Assembly: GCF_000024005.1 (NCBI RefSeq)
Contig: NC_013132.1
Location: forward strand, 9,046,001-9,110,000
Direction: 5' to 3'
DNA length: 64,000 bases
Source: Chitinophaga pinensis DSM 2588
GTDB lineage: Bacteria > Bacteroidota > Bacteroidia > Chitinophagales > Chitinophagaceae
Shown: piece by piece, positions 36,184 to 45,345 of the stretch
Numbering within the stretch: the stretch's first letter is position 1
Layout of the letters: each line of letters starts with the position of its first letter
Translations under genes and position numbers: made by a program
Notes under the pieces: generated by a model
The model's database searches: none
What the model saw: the letters and a program-made list of their open reading frames with translations, nothing else
Told to the model about the DNA's origin: nothing

Positions 36184-36454
36184 CTTCCGCCATTCTAAAA
36201 CCTGATCAGTTCAATCAGGAGTATCTTCATCAGCAATAATTCTGCGGAAACTATTGCTTCATAAAATGCATTATTGATTACAGGGAAAATAAAATACTAT
36301 ACGTGGGCTAAACGTTACGTTTAAGCAGCATAGATTTAGATTTTTGCCTGACATTGCATATGCAATATAATCAATTATTTGTTACAACTGCAATCGAATG
36401 GGCAAAAAACTATCCAGTGGGGTACTATTTTTAAACTGAGAAAGCATAACAAAC
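36184..36454. other. Gene-free segment with two palindromes
   Basis: 270 bp between the stop of the FG-GAP gene and its terminator. Contains TAAACGT-T-ACGTTTA (36309-36323) and the 14-bp perfect palindrome ATTGCATATGCAAT (36353-36366). Both look like protein-binding sites, yet no gene starts here. Confidence 0.55.
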
Positions 36455-38188
36455 TCATTTTGAATTATTTCTAAGCAATACAAGGGGTGTGTTAACATTC
36501 CAGTCAGGCCGGAAACCATCCTGAATCATGAACCCTTTTGAATAGTTTCCCAGCACAATATCAGGGTCTCCATCCCGGTCAAAATCACCCACATCCATAC
36601 AGATCCAACGCCCTGCTTTTTTCAGTTCCGGCATCGTATGAGGCGTAAATTGCAGGGGCTTCTCCTGTCTGAAAAGTATGAATTTCTCTCCCGGATGATC
36701 CTTCAGATCAGCAAAAAATGCAATACTTGCAATGTCCGGATCGCCATCGCTGTCAAAATCAGCAGCCACTGCCTTTGTACATCCGTTGACCGGGTAAAAC
36801 CATTCCTTTTCGAAATGGAAGTCGCCTTTATTGAGGTATAAATACACGCCATGAAATGGCTTCAGCTCCATAGAATAATCACCATTATCACCAGATGTAT
36901 ACAGGATGTCCGGTAATCCGTCTTTGTTCATATCCACCACCTGAAAACTGGTGGAACCATTCAATGGAGGAAAACGCAATAGCTGCTGCTGTTTAAAGCC
37001 ACCCTTGTGATCATTCAAAAACAACCATATCCCTTCATCTGCATAAGCAAACAAAGTCATGATATCCGGCCAGCCATCTTTATCAAAATCAGCTACCTCC
37101 GAATGAATAGCACCCGGTACTTCCCATACCGGCAACTTTTTATAATCGTCTTCTGCCGTTTGCTGCAAAACATACAATCCACCATAATCATGTCCGAATC
37201 CACATACCAGGTAATCCATACGGCCATCCCTGTCAAAATCAGCTCCTATACTCTGTACCGGACGTGGAAGCCCCATACCGATCGTTTTTACCTGTGCAGC
37301 CTCCGGCTGGGAAGGATGTATCTCCCACAACATGCCCTGCGCCACATCTACCGCCCTTAAATTGCCGATACAGGTCAGCAAGCCTGTATCCGCTGCCCGC
37401 CAGTTCAGGTCCACCGCTGCCGATTGTAGTTTGATCGCCTTATGACTATGCAAAGCCGAATCCCAGCGGAACAAAGTACCACTATGTTCAGAAGAAGAAT
37501 ATAACTCCCCTGTAAAAGGATTGATATTCACCATCGTTGTAGTCGCCGTCACGATCCCTAACATATCCCTGATCTCTGCTTTAGCGCCAATTGCCTCCAA
37601 GCGGGCTTTCAGTGCTACCGCCGCTTCCCTTGTAATGCCTCTTTTAATGACATTAGGCACGCCATCTACCAATCGCTTGCTGTCTACCAACCCCAGCTCC
37701 GTCTCGGCCTTTACCTGCTTCACAAGCGTTATTTTATCAGGCCCGGTCTCCGTCAGTACCACCTCGCTGGGCGATCCTTCCGGTCCGGCCACCTGTATCT
37801 CAAACAATTTCAGATCTTCCGCCAATGGCTGCGGGGCTTTAGCCGCCTCCAGCTTTTCAGGCGCCAGTTCCTTATAAAATGCCACAATCGCATTCCAGTC
37901 CTCAATACTGATATTCACGCCCTTCCCTGGCTTCACATAATAGCCACTGCCCTGCCAGACGCCGATGCCCAGTTTGGGCGCCATCGCCGGTAACACATGC
38001 TGTGTCCAGGTGGCTTTATCCAGCATCGCAGGGGCGACCGGCAGGTGACAACTGCCGCAATATTTTTCAGAAAGAAGTTTGCCTTTATCCTGTTGGGAAA
38101 GTGTACAGGAGGATAGTGCGAGAATGAAAGGGAGTAGTCGTTTCAAGTGCGGATACGTGGTTGCGTACAACAATACATGATGTGGCAA
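36455..38188 (-). CDS. Exported cytochrome c protein with L7/L12-like and FG-GAP/VCBS domains
   Basis: 577 residues from the ATG at 38188; a TTG at 38146 would give a tighter lipoprotein signal ending at LSSC. Order: lipobox Cys28; one haem c motif CGSCH (44-48) in a short cytochrome domain; a region at about 148-208 that closely resembles the C-terminal domain of ribosomal protein L7/L12 (DKITLVKQVKAET, then LGLVDSKRLVDGVP, then LKARLEAIGAKAEI); and an FG-GAP/VCBS beta-propeller with at least five calcium loops such as DFDRDGRMD, DFDKDGWPD, DMNKDGLPD and DFDSDGDPD. Its function is unknown. Electron transfer linked to a propeller enzyme or binding protein is inference. It shows no operon link to the ebo genes, being separated by a terminator. 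Confidence 0.85.
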   Translation of the reverse strand: MPHHVLLYATTYPHLKRLLPFILALSSCTLSQQDKGKLLSEKYCGSCHLPVAPAMLDKATWTQHVLPAMAPKLGIGVWQGSGYYVKPGKGVNISIEDWNAIVAFYKELAPEKLEAAKAPQPLAEDLKLFEIQVAGPEGSPSEVVLTETGPDKITLVKQVKAETELGLVDSKRLVDGVPNVIKRGITREAAVALKARLEAIGAKAEIRDMLGIVTATTTMVNINPFTGELYSSSEHSGTLFRWDSALHSHKAIKLQSAAVDLNWRAADTGLLTCIGNLRAVDVAQGMLWEIHPSQPEAAQVKTIGMGLPRPVQSIGADFDRDGRMDYLVCGFGHDYGGLYVLQQTAEDDYKKLPVWEVPGAIHSEVADFDKDGWPDIMTLFAYADEGIWLFLNDHKGGFKQQQLLRFPPLNGSTSFQVVDMNKDGLPDILYTSGDNGDYSMELKPFHGVYLYLNKGDFHFEKEWFYPVNGCTKAVAADFDSDGDPDIASIAFFADLKDHPGEKFILFRQEKPLQFTPHTMPELKKAGRWICMDVGDFDRDGDPDIVLGNYSKGFMIQDGFRPDWNVNTPLVLLRNNSK

Positions 38189-38216
38189 CGCAAAGCAGAA
38201 AATAGAGCCTGTTTAA

Positions 38217-38396
38217 CTATTTTTTTAGCTTCAACAGTAATTCCTTCGCCGGAACTTTTTTCACATTGCCATATTTGTCTCCAACGACAAGCGATTTGTC
38301 GCTGGCAGCGCTGGATTCTATCAACTTCCTCACAGCTTCGTTCACTCCTTTAAGCACTTTCTCCGAAAGTTCGTCAATATGCTTCTTATTTTCCAT
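38217..38396 (-). CDS. Small protein downstream of zeta toxin, possible antitoxin
   Basis: 59 residues from the ATG at 38396 (a start at 38405 adds three residues). Helical, charged, with HIDELSEKVLKGVNEAVRKL and a C-terminal VPAKELLLKLKK. It overlaps the end of the zeta-toxin frame by 11 bp, so the two are coupled. Small partner proteins of this kind accompany Bacteroidota zeta-like kinases. Antitoxin function is inferred from position only. Confidence 0.65.
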   Translation of the reverse strand: MENKKHIDELSEKVLKGVNEAVRKLIESSAASDKSLVVGDKYGNVKKVPAKELLLKLKK

Positions 38397-38959
38397 GGCG
38401 CTCACTTTGCGTTAAAATATTCCCCCAAATATCGTTTTTTATAATCATTTTTTCAACTCCATTTCCCTTGGCTATAATCTCTGCTGGAGTTTCCATACTT
38501 TCAAGCACTAACCATTCGTCACAAATAGGTATATACAAATTTACCAAATTGTAAATTCCCCTATGATACCTGCGTATGATTACATCTTCCGGAATATTAT
38601 GTCCTCCTGTTTCAACTCGTTCCGCAACACGCTGTCTCGCAAATTCTGGAGAACTCAACCAGAAATATAACAACGTTACGTTATAACCCAACGTTTTTGC
38701 TCTTTTTACCAATGACACATAACTTCTCGTTGATAACGTTGTTTCAAATGCAAAGTCCGATTGTTCTGTTAGCAAATGATCTATACGTTGCAACATAATT
38801 CTTCCTGCTTCCAAAGCAACATTTTCAGGATTAAAAGGAGAAAGACCAGCAGCAATACTATCCGCATTTATAAATTCGCGACAATTAAGAATACTTGGAA
38901 GCACAGTATTAACTCGCCGTCGTTTTCCCGGCGCCGTTACAGCCAGCTATTTCAGGCAT
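38386..38959 (-). pseudogene. Zeta toxin family kinase gene, frameshifted after Walker A
   Basis: Two overlapping frames make one zeta-toxin-like P-loop kinase. From the ATG at 38959 the first frame gives MPEIAGCNGAGKTTAS and then a TAA. The rest, from about 38904, reads VLPSILNCREFINADSIAAG and continues to the end, with FAFETTLSTRSY and LLYFWLSSPEFARQRVAER typical of the family. Removing one base from the TTAA at 38909-38912 restores AGKTTASYTVLPSIL. Zeta toxins phosphorylate UDP-N-acetylglucosamine or related targets. The frameshift should inactivate the gene unless it is a sequencing error or is bypassed. Confidence 0.75.
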
Positions 38960-38974
38960 ATTGTAAATATACCT

Positions 38975-39008
38975 AAAAAAGGAAAAGGCCCTGTTACCAG
39001 GGCCCTTC
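38975..39008 (-). terminator. Intrinsic terminator of the second SusCD operon
   Basis: Stem AAGGCCCTG/CAGGGCCCTT around TTAC, then CCTTTTTT on the minus strand. Confidence 0.85.
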
Positions 39009-39038
39009 CATTTCCTCTTCGAATAAAAGTGTAAAATC

Positions 39039-40835
39039 TTAGTATCCGGTATTCTGTTCCAGTGTTTTCGCACCAGCCTTCATACTCAGGTCAATCTGAC
39101 GCTGAGGAACAGGATAATACTCATTACGTGGCGCTACAAATTTAGCTCCTCCCAGGTCAGTCGTGATCTTGGATTCATATGCAAAGAACTTAGTCATCTC
39201 TGCATTCGCGGTACCCCAGCGAACGATGTCGAAGTAACGCTGACCTTCCATAGCCAGTTCCAGTTTACGTTCAAAACGGATGGCCTTCAACGCATAGGCT
39301 TGCCCTTGTGCAGCAAAACGGCCCGCCGGATAATTAGCTACCACATAGTTTGCAGCTGGTGTAGTAGAGAAACCGCCCATCGGATTAGCGTCATTCGTAT
39401 ATTTATACACGGCACTTTGTGGGTTTGCAGCTCTTGTACGCACCTGATTTACATAGGTCTGCGCTGCATTCAGGTTGCCCAGTTCAGCTTCTGTTTCAGC
39501 TGCCAGCAACAACACATCTGCATAACGGATCAACACCAGGTTGATCGCAGAACCAGGCGCCCAGGAGTTAGGATCTTTATACTTATCCTGGTTATACTGC
39601 CAGTACACATTCTTTTTAGGCGCATAAGGACCTGCGTAGTCCTGATCACGCACCCAGCTACGGCCAGGGTGATTACCCCAGTCCAGGAAAGGAATACCAC
39701 GACGACCTACTGTCCAGTCCAGACGAGGGTCTACCGGCGCTGTATCTGGCGTAAATGGTGCTGTAGAGAGTACTTTCATATCGCTCTTCAGCGGATGATC
39801 GTTTGCATCATCCAGGAATGGCAGTCCTTCTGCATTTGTACGGTAAGAATTAGCCAGGTCCTGTGTCGGCTGATAAAATCCGCAACAACCGAATGGACTG
39901 TTGTAAGGAAAGTTCAGCATTTCACCCTGGTTACCGTTAGAGATCTGACCAGAACCATTGTTGGCAGACATCTGGATAGCAAAAACTGACTCTGAGTTGT
40001 TTTTTGTAGCAGCATCAAAGTTGTCTTCGAATCTGTTGGTCAATGCATAACGATCGCCTTTAGCAGTAACACCCTGTGTGGTGATCAGATCAAAAAGCGT
40101 CTTGGCGTTAGCCCATTTTTTCTGGTATACATAGGTTTTCGCCAGATAAGTACCCGCAGCCCACTTATTTGCACGACCTATCTGAGACTGTGTAGGCGGC
40201 AGTGTTTCATAAGCGAACTGGAAATCTGCTTCAATCTTTGGCCAGATGTCCGTATTATTTGGTTGTTTATAATCCACCAGCATCGTCTCATCCACCCAAG
40301 GCACTTTATTAAACATTTTTTTCAGCTCAAAATAATAGTGACCGCGCAGAAATTTAGCTTCTGCTTCCACCTGCGATTTTTCGGATGCCGTCATATCAGT
40401 GACATTAGGCAACAATGATAAAATCACATTAGTACGAGTCACACCATCAAACAATACTTTCCACTTCGTATTGAAGAAACCATTACTGGCATCAAACTGA
40501 CCGGTAGCGATAAGGCTGATAGGCGGCTGGTCAGTCGCATCACTACCCTTGTGTGCATCACCACCAGCAACACTCCCATAGATCCAGTTGCTTGGAGCAG
40601 CTTCCCACGGGCCACCGCCACCAATCGCAGCAACATCCTGCTGCTGACCATCCAGGGCGGCATATGCGCCAATGAGCAATTCGCCTATACCAGCTTTGGT
40701 TGACACATCAGTATCCGTGAGAGAGCCTTGTGGAACACGTTCCAGAAAACTTTTGCTACACGCATCGAAGAACAGCCCTCCGGCTACTACGGCTGCAACG
40801 ATTATATATTTTGATTTCAAGAATTGTCTTTTCAT
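39039..40835 (-). CDS. SusD/RagB-like outer-membrane lipoprotein (second pair)
   Basis: 598 residues. Signal sequence with lipobox FFDAC (Cys26). The SusD fold is shown by LIGAYAALDGQQQD, FLRGHYYFELKKMFNKVPWV, ADVLLLAAETEAELGNL and the C-terminal block AIRFERKLELAMEGQRYFDI followed by VRWG and VPQRQIDLS, then the final LEQNTGY. It binds substrate at the cell surface with its SusC partner, 57 bp upstream. No hydrolase gene follows it; after the terminator comes the decayed zeta-toxin locus. Substrate unknown. Confidence 0.93.
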   Translation of the reverse strand: MKRQFLKSKYIIVAAVVAGGLFFDACSKSFLERVPQGSLTDTDVSTKAGIGELLIGAYAALDGQQQDVAAIGGGGPWEAAPSNWIYGSVAGGDAHKGSDATDQPPISLIATGQFDASNGFFNTKWKVLFDGVTRTNVILSLLPNVTDMTASEKSQVEAEAKFLRGHYYFELKKMFNKVPWVDETMLVDYKQPNNTDIWPKIEADFQFAYETLPPTQSQIGRANKWAAGTYLAKTYVYQKKWANAKTLFDLITTQGVTAKGDRYALTNRFEDNFDAATKNNSESVFAIQMSANNGSGQISNGNQGEMLNFPYNSPFGCCGFYQPTQDLANSYRTNAEGLPFLDDANDHPLKSDMKVLSTAPFTPDTAPVDPRLDWTVGRRGIPFLDWGNHPGRSWVRDQDYAGPYAPKKNVYWQYNQDKYKDPNSWAPGSAINLVLIRYADVLLLAAETEAELGNLNAAQTYVNQVRTRAANPQSAVYKYTNDANPMGGFSTTPAANYVVANYPAGRFAAQGQAYALKAIRFERKLELAMEGQRYFDIVRWGTANAEMTKFFAYESKITTDLGGAKFVAPRNEYYPVPQRQIDLSMKAGAKTLEQNTGY

Positions 40836-40892
40836 TTTTTTTGTTTTAATATCCTCAATAGTTTAACCTTTCACGTTAATACCGGGCCGATA

Positions 40893-43800
40893 TTAGAAGC
40901 CAACATTAACGCCCACCAGGAACTGACGTTGGTTAGGATAAGCTCCCTCGTCCAGACCAAATGCCTGCGTACTACCTGTAATCTCAGGATCAATACCCGT
41001 GTATTTGGTAATAGTGAACAGGTTTGCAGCCTGTACGTAAATGCGGAATTTCTCAATACCCACGCGGTTTAACAATGCTTTTGGCAGTGTATAGCCTAAC
41101 ATCAGGTTCTTCGCACGCAGATAAGAACCATTTTCTACGAGGAAAGAGTTAGGAACTGTATTGGTACTGAAAGATCCTTCGTTCTCCTGGATAGGTGCTT
41201 TTGCATTCTGATGGTCAGGTCTCCATGAGTCATACAGCGCAGTTTTACTTTTCGCACCTGCGAAAGATGGATAGAAGTCAGTCCACCAGCGTACCTGATT
41301 CCAGATTTCATTACCCTGCGTACCGTAGAAGAACGCCGTGAAATCGAAGCCTTTATATTTCAGTTCGATGTTCAGACCATAACTGAAGTCAGGGCTTGGG
41401 TTACCAAGGAAGGTGCGGTCCGCCTCAGTGATGATACCATCACCGTTTGTATCCTGATAACGGAAGCGTCCCACGCCAATACCAGTCTGGTAAACTGCAT
41501 TAGGATTGTTGGTCGCTTTCTGTGCATTATCATTTGCTGTTGCAACTTCCTGAGCAGAATTCCAGAAACCAACGGTTTTATAACCGTAGAAACTGGAAAT
41601 CGGATGATCTACCGCATTACGGATAATGAAATTACCGTTGAAACGACGTGCTTCCAGATCGAAGTACGGCGCATCACCAGATACATTCACGATCTTGTTG
41701 GAATAGCTTGTAAACGTAGCACCCAGTGTTAAGATCAGATCTTTTGACAGATTAAGATTTACCAGGTTGATGCCGAGATCAATACCCTGGTTCTTCATTT
41801 CCGCAATGTTCACATCAGGAGGTGTCGGACGTCCGGCAGTTGCAGCCAGTTCAGGTTTGAATAACAGGTCTTCCACACGTTTCTGATAGTAATCAGCGTT
41901 GATTTCCAGTTTACCTTTAAAGAGCGTCGCATCAATACCAATATTCATATTGATATTGTTTTCCCACTTAGCGTTCGGGTTACCGATGTAAGTCTGTAAG
42001 AAACCTGAGTTAATGGTATTCGACGTTCCACCAATATCATAGAAAGAAGATCCCTTGTTAAGACCATACTGGGTAAATGCATTCGCAGGAGTTACGTTGA
42101 GCTGATTCCCCATAACGCCATAACCACCTCTGATCTTTAAGTCTGAGATCCAGGATACCTGTTTCAGGAAAGCTTCCTGTGAAATACGCCAGCCTGCGCT
42201 GACAGCCGGGAACCAACCATAGCGGTAATTAGCACCAAACCTGCTGGAACCGTCACGGCGAACAACTGCACCTAACAGATATTTATCCATCAGACTGTAA
42301 TCTAACCTTCCGAATATGGAGAAAAGTCCATCCGTACCATTAGTACTGCTATGGTTCATGGTACCAGTACCGGAACCCAGATTAGTAAAATCAGGATCGA
42401 AGCTGAAGTAGTTCTGCGTAGTTGCTGTTAAAAAGCGGTCACGATTATCATAAGCCTCTGTACCTGCTACAACCTTGATATTATGGATCGAATTGATCGT
42501 CTGTGCGTAGGTCAATGCGTTAGTCCATGTATAGTTACGGCTATTGATAGACGTTTCTGTATATGAATTTACTTTATTATTCTCTGCATTTTCGTATTCA
42601 GGATATGTGAACGAATGTGTGTAACCTGAATAGATCTCTCCACCGAAGGTAGTGCGGAAGGTGAAATATTTAAGGAAGTCTACTTCTCCATACACGCTAC
42701 CCAGCAAACGGTTGATCAGACCACGGTTATCCCTCGTACGGTCCTGTATAGCAACCGGGTTACGGGCGTTACCCAACTGCGCGCCATTTGTACTGAACGA
42801 ACCGGCAAAATTACCATTGATATCATGTACCGGAATGATAGGCTGTTCGCGGAATGCCATACCAATACCACTTCCTTCTGTTAAAGCAGTGATACGGGGG
42901 TTGTCAATTACGGAGAAGGCCATGTTTTCACCGATGCGTACATGTTTGCTCACATTGTAATAACTATTGGAACGGATAGAGTAACGTTTCAGATAAGTAT
43001 TCTGTAAGGTACCTTTCTGATCAAAATAGTTAAATGACAGGAAATAAGCGCCCTGTTCGCCGCCACCACCTACAGAGATGTTATGGCTCGTAATAGAAGC
43101 TGGTTTGAATATTTCATGGAACCAGTCTGTACCCTGTTTATTAGCCCTGGTAATACGATAGAATTTATCCAGGTCTGCAGGGGTTTTGTAGTTAGGATCA
43201 ACAAAATATTTTGATGGATTTACATTAGGATCTCCTTCCATCAGACCACCTGGAGCGATGTAGTCAGGCAGTCTGGGTGTAGCGCCTGTACCATATAATC
43301 CATCATTATAAACAACATTCGGATTGGTATTTTTGAGCGCCATCCATTTCAGATCAGCCATTTCCTGAGAATTGAGGATGTCCCATACATTACCTCCTTT
43401 TGGACGTTGTGTACCATAGTAACCGTCATAAGTAACACGCACTTTACCATCGGCTTTACCGCGTTTAGTCGTAACGATTACCACGCCGTTTGCAGCTCTT
43501 GCACCATAAATAGATGCAGATCCCGCATCTTTCAGTACCTGCATGGATGCAACGTCATTGGGATTCAGATCTGCAATGTTCTGCGTAGGCACACCATCAA
43601 TAACGTACAGCGGCGTGTTGTTACCAAACGTATTTACACCACGGATACGCACCTGCGGCTCCTGGCCCGGCTGACCAGAACCCAGTACAGTGATACCGGA
43701 TACCTGACCCTGTAACTGATTGCTCACCTGTGCTGTGGGCTGACGGCTGATCTGGTCTACGTTTACAACAGATACAGCACCTGTCAGGTCTTTCTTTTTC

Positions 43801-44147
43801 TGCGTGGCGTAACCTGTTACAACCACTTCATCCAGAGAACCTACTTTTTCAGAGAGCACGATATTCACCGTGGTAGCCTCTCCAAGTACGAACTCCTGTT
43901 GGGTATAACCTACAAATGAGAACACAAGTGTCTCACCTTTTTTGGCGGTAACGCTGAAGTTACCAGCAGGGTCAGTGGCCGTACCCTTACCTGAATTTTT
44001 AACTGCCACTGTTACTCCGGGCAAAGGGTTACCGGAAGCCTCGTCGGTGACTTTACCGGTAATTTTAGTCTGGGCGAATGCGGCGCTGGCAAATAATAAC
44101 AACAACAACCAGCAACACGCAAAGGTGCGGTAGACATGTCTCTTCAT
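40893..44147 (-). CDS. SusC/RagA-like TonB-dependent transporter (second pair)
   Basis: 1084 residues. Signal peptide ends near ASAAFAQ. Then the carboxypeptidase-like regulatory domain (about 28-105), a TonB box region LDEVVVTGYATQKKKDLTG, the plug with GVVIVTTKRGKADGK, and the outer-membrane barrel ending RQFLVGVNVGF. It imports the ligand captured by the adjacent SusD protein. The leader is long and contains a terminator-like hairpin, a further hairpin and a duplicated 17-mer, so expression may be controlled by attenuation as well as at the promoter. No anti-sigma or hybrid two-component gene is next to it. Confidence 0.95.
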   Translation of the reverse strand: MKRHVYRTFACCWLLLLLFASAAFAQTKITGKVTDEASGNPLPGVTVAVKNSGKGTATDPAGNFSVTAKKGETLVFSFVGYTQQEFVLGEATTVNIVLSEKVGSLDEVVVTGYATQKKKDLTGAVSVVNVDQISRQPTAQVSNQLQGQVSGITVLGSGQPGQEPQVRIRGVNTFGNNTPLYVIDGVPTQNIADLNPNDVASMQVLKDAGSASIYGARAANGVVIVTTKRGKADGKVRVTYDGYYGTQRPKGGNVWDILNSQEMADLKWMALKNTNPNVVYNDGLYGTGATPRLPDYIAPGGLMEGDPNVNPSKYFVDPNYKTPADLDKFYRITRANKQGTDWFHEIFKPASITSHNISVGGGGEQGAYFLSFNYFDQKGTLQNTYLKRYSIRSNSYYNVSKHVRIGENMAFSVIDNPRITALTEGSGIGMAFREQPIIPVHDINGNFAGSFSTNGAQLGNARNPVAIQDRTRDNRGLINRLLGSVYGEVDFLKYFTFRTTFGGEIYSGYTHSFTYPEYENAENNKVNSYTETSINSRNYTWTNALTYAQTINSIHNIKVVAGTEAYDNRDRFLTATTQNYFSFDPDFTNLGSGTGTMNHSSTNGTDGLFSIFGRLDYSLMDKYLLGAVVRRDGSSRFGANYRYGWFPAVSAGWRISQEAFLKQVSWISDLKIRGGYGVMGNQLNVTPANAFTQYGLNKGSSFYDIGGTSNTINSGFLQTYIGNPNAKWENNINMNIGIDATLFKGKLEINADYYQKRVEDLLFKPELAATAGRPTPPDVNIAEMKNQGIDLGINLVNLNLSKDLILTLGATFTSYSNKIVNVSGDAPYFDLEARRFNGNFIIRNAVDHPISSFYGYKTVGFWNSAQEVATANDNAQKATNNPNAVYQTGIGVGRFRYQDTNGDGIITEADRTFLGNPSPDFSYGLNIELKYKGFDFTAFFYGTQGNEIWNQVRWWTDFYPSFAGAKSKTALYDSWRPDHQNAKAPIQENEGSFSTNTVPNSFLVENGSYLRAKNLMLGYTLPKALLNRVGIEKFRIYVQAANLFTITKYTGIDPEITGSTQAFGLDEGAYPNQRQFLVGVNVGF

Positions 44148-44170
44148 AACGTGAAACGTTTTTTTTGGTT

Positions 44171-44222
44171 AATAAAAAGCCTGTTCGGGCCTGAAGACTG
44201 CTTTTCGTTGGCAGGTACAGGC
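44171..44222 (-). promoter_or_regulatory. Terminator-like hairpin in the SusC leader (possible attenuator)
   Basis: Minus strand GCCTGT...ACAGGC with an inner CCTG/CAGG pairing, followed by TTTTTATT. It lies 24-75 nt before the SusC start codon. Confidence 0.5.
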
Positions 44223-44380
44223 ACGAAAAATGACCGGGTTAAATCAATATCCTGGTCTAAGAGGGACAATATATAACTCCTTACTTCAGATTAACTCCAA
44301 TACTGAACAGCTACGCAGTTCAGCGCAAATACATCCAATCAATTGTTTACCTGGGAATTGTGGTACACACAGTTTTAAAA

Positions 44381-44414
44381 GAGTACAGTTTAGTTTTGAG
44401 TACAGTTTAGTTTT
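44381..44414. repeat. Perfect tandem duplication of a 17-mer
   Basis: GAGTACAGTTTAGTTTT occurs twice head to tail, upstream of the second SusC gene. Spacing of about 1.6 helical turns could suit a regulator. Confidence 0.85.
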
Positions 44415-44708
44415 TTCATATACGTGTTAACATCAAATTTTAGGGAACACGGAAATAGATTTTGGTTATACTTAAACACACACTAAAATTTCAATTGTTA
44501 ACTGTATAACAAGGTAACACATTCGTTTAATTTAAGCAAGACAACCTGTAAATTTTTAATCAGCTTTTAAGAATTTAGTACTAGTTTTTTCAAATCTTAA
44601 ATAAATCGGCCTTTCCGGGAACCGGAATTACGAATGACGGAAGTCCTGCAGCAGTAAACGTATTTTTTACACTCATTTTTCCACATTCGTAATTCACCAT
44701 TTCCGGCG

Positions 44709-45341
44709 TCATAATTTATCTGTAATGACTTTCACCGCCCGTCCTCTTTCCAGCTCATTATGCTCCTGCCACTGATCCTGCTGTTTTGCCAGCAGTTGTT
44801 CCATCTGCCAGGCCATGAACTTCGCTTCCAGTCTTTTCAGACAAAGCTGCTTGTTCTCTAACTGTGAACGGCTGTCCATCGCCAGTACCTGCATACCCGA
44901 TGGCAGATGCGTACCGCGTACTGCCGTCTCCACCTTATTAACATGTTGACCGCCAGGTCCGGACGCCCGGCATGATTCCAGTTTCACGTCCTTCAGATTC
45001 CATTCCTGCTGTTTATTCACATCAAAGACCTCCACACCCACAAACCAGTTCTTTCGTTTATGGTATTTTCTGAAAGGACTCTGCGCTACCCACTGTATCG
45101 TACCCCGCCATTCCTGTATAAACGCTTCAAGGGTCTTGTTGCTTGAAATACCGCCTGTCTGAATCAGTAATACCGCCGACAATAAAGTTCCTTTCAGATG
45201 TCCTTTTGTGCTCTCCAGTAAAGTGATATCCAATGCTTTTCCACGGGCATCCTTCATCATCATTTCTACCACCCTTGCCACGACTCTGCTACATTCCTCC
45301 GGCCCTCTTCCGGCCGTTACCTGTATAATTGACTTGTTCAT
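44709..45341 (-). CDS. prfH: Peptide chain release factor homologue PrfH
   Basis: 210 residues, shorter than RF1/RF2, without a standard stop-codon recognition domain. The catalytic GGQ lies at 130-132 in SGPGGQHVNKVETAVR. PrfH releases peptides from ribosomes with a damaged decoding centre and works with an RtcB ligase that reseals the cut 16S rRNA. Here it starts 4 bp after rtcB, so they are one operon and probably translationally coupled. The start MNKSIIQVTAGRGPEECSRV is typical of the family. Confidence 0.92.
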   Translation of the reverse strand: MNKSIIQVTAGRGPEECSRVVARVVEMMMKDARGKALDITLLESTKGHLKGTLLSAVLLIQTGGISSNKTLEAFIQEWRGTIQWVAQSPFRKYHKRKNWFVGVEVFDVNKQQEWNLKDVKLESCRASGPGGQHVNKVETAVRGTHLPSGMQVLAMDSRSQLENKQLCLKRLEAKFMAWQMEQLLAKQQDQWQEHNELERGRAVKVITDKL

Positions 45342-45345
45342 TGTA

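Larger units (their letters stand above)
44148..44708. other. Gene-free control region of the second SusCD operon
   Basis: 561 bp. Contains AAACGTTT (44154-44161), the attenuator-like hairpin (44171-44222), hairpin CTGAAC/GTTCAG (44303-44323), a 17-bp tandem duplication (44381-44414) and an inverted pair GGAATTACGAATG/CATTCGTAATTC (about 44630-44697) next to the prfH stop. No exact TAnnTTTG promoter was found. Confidence 0.6.
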
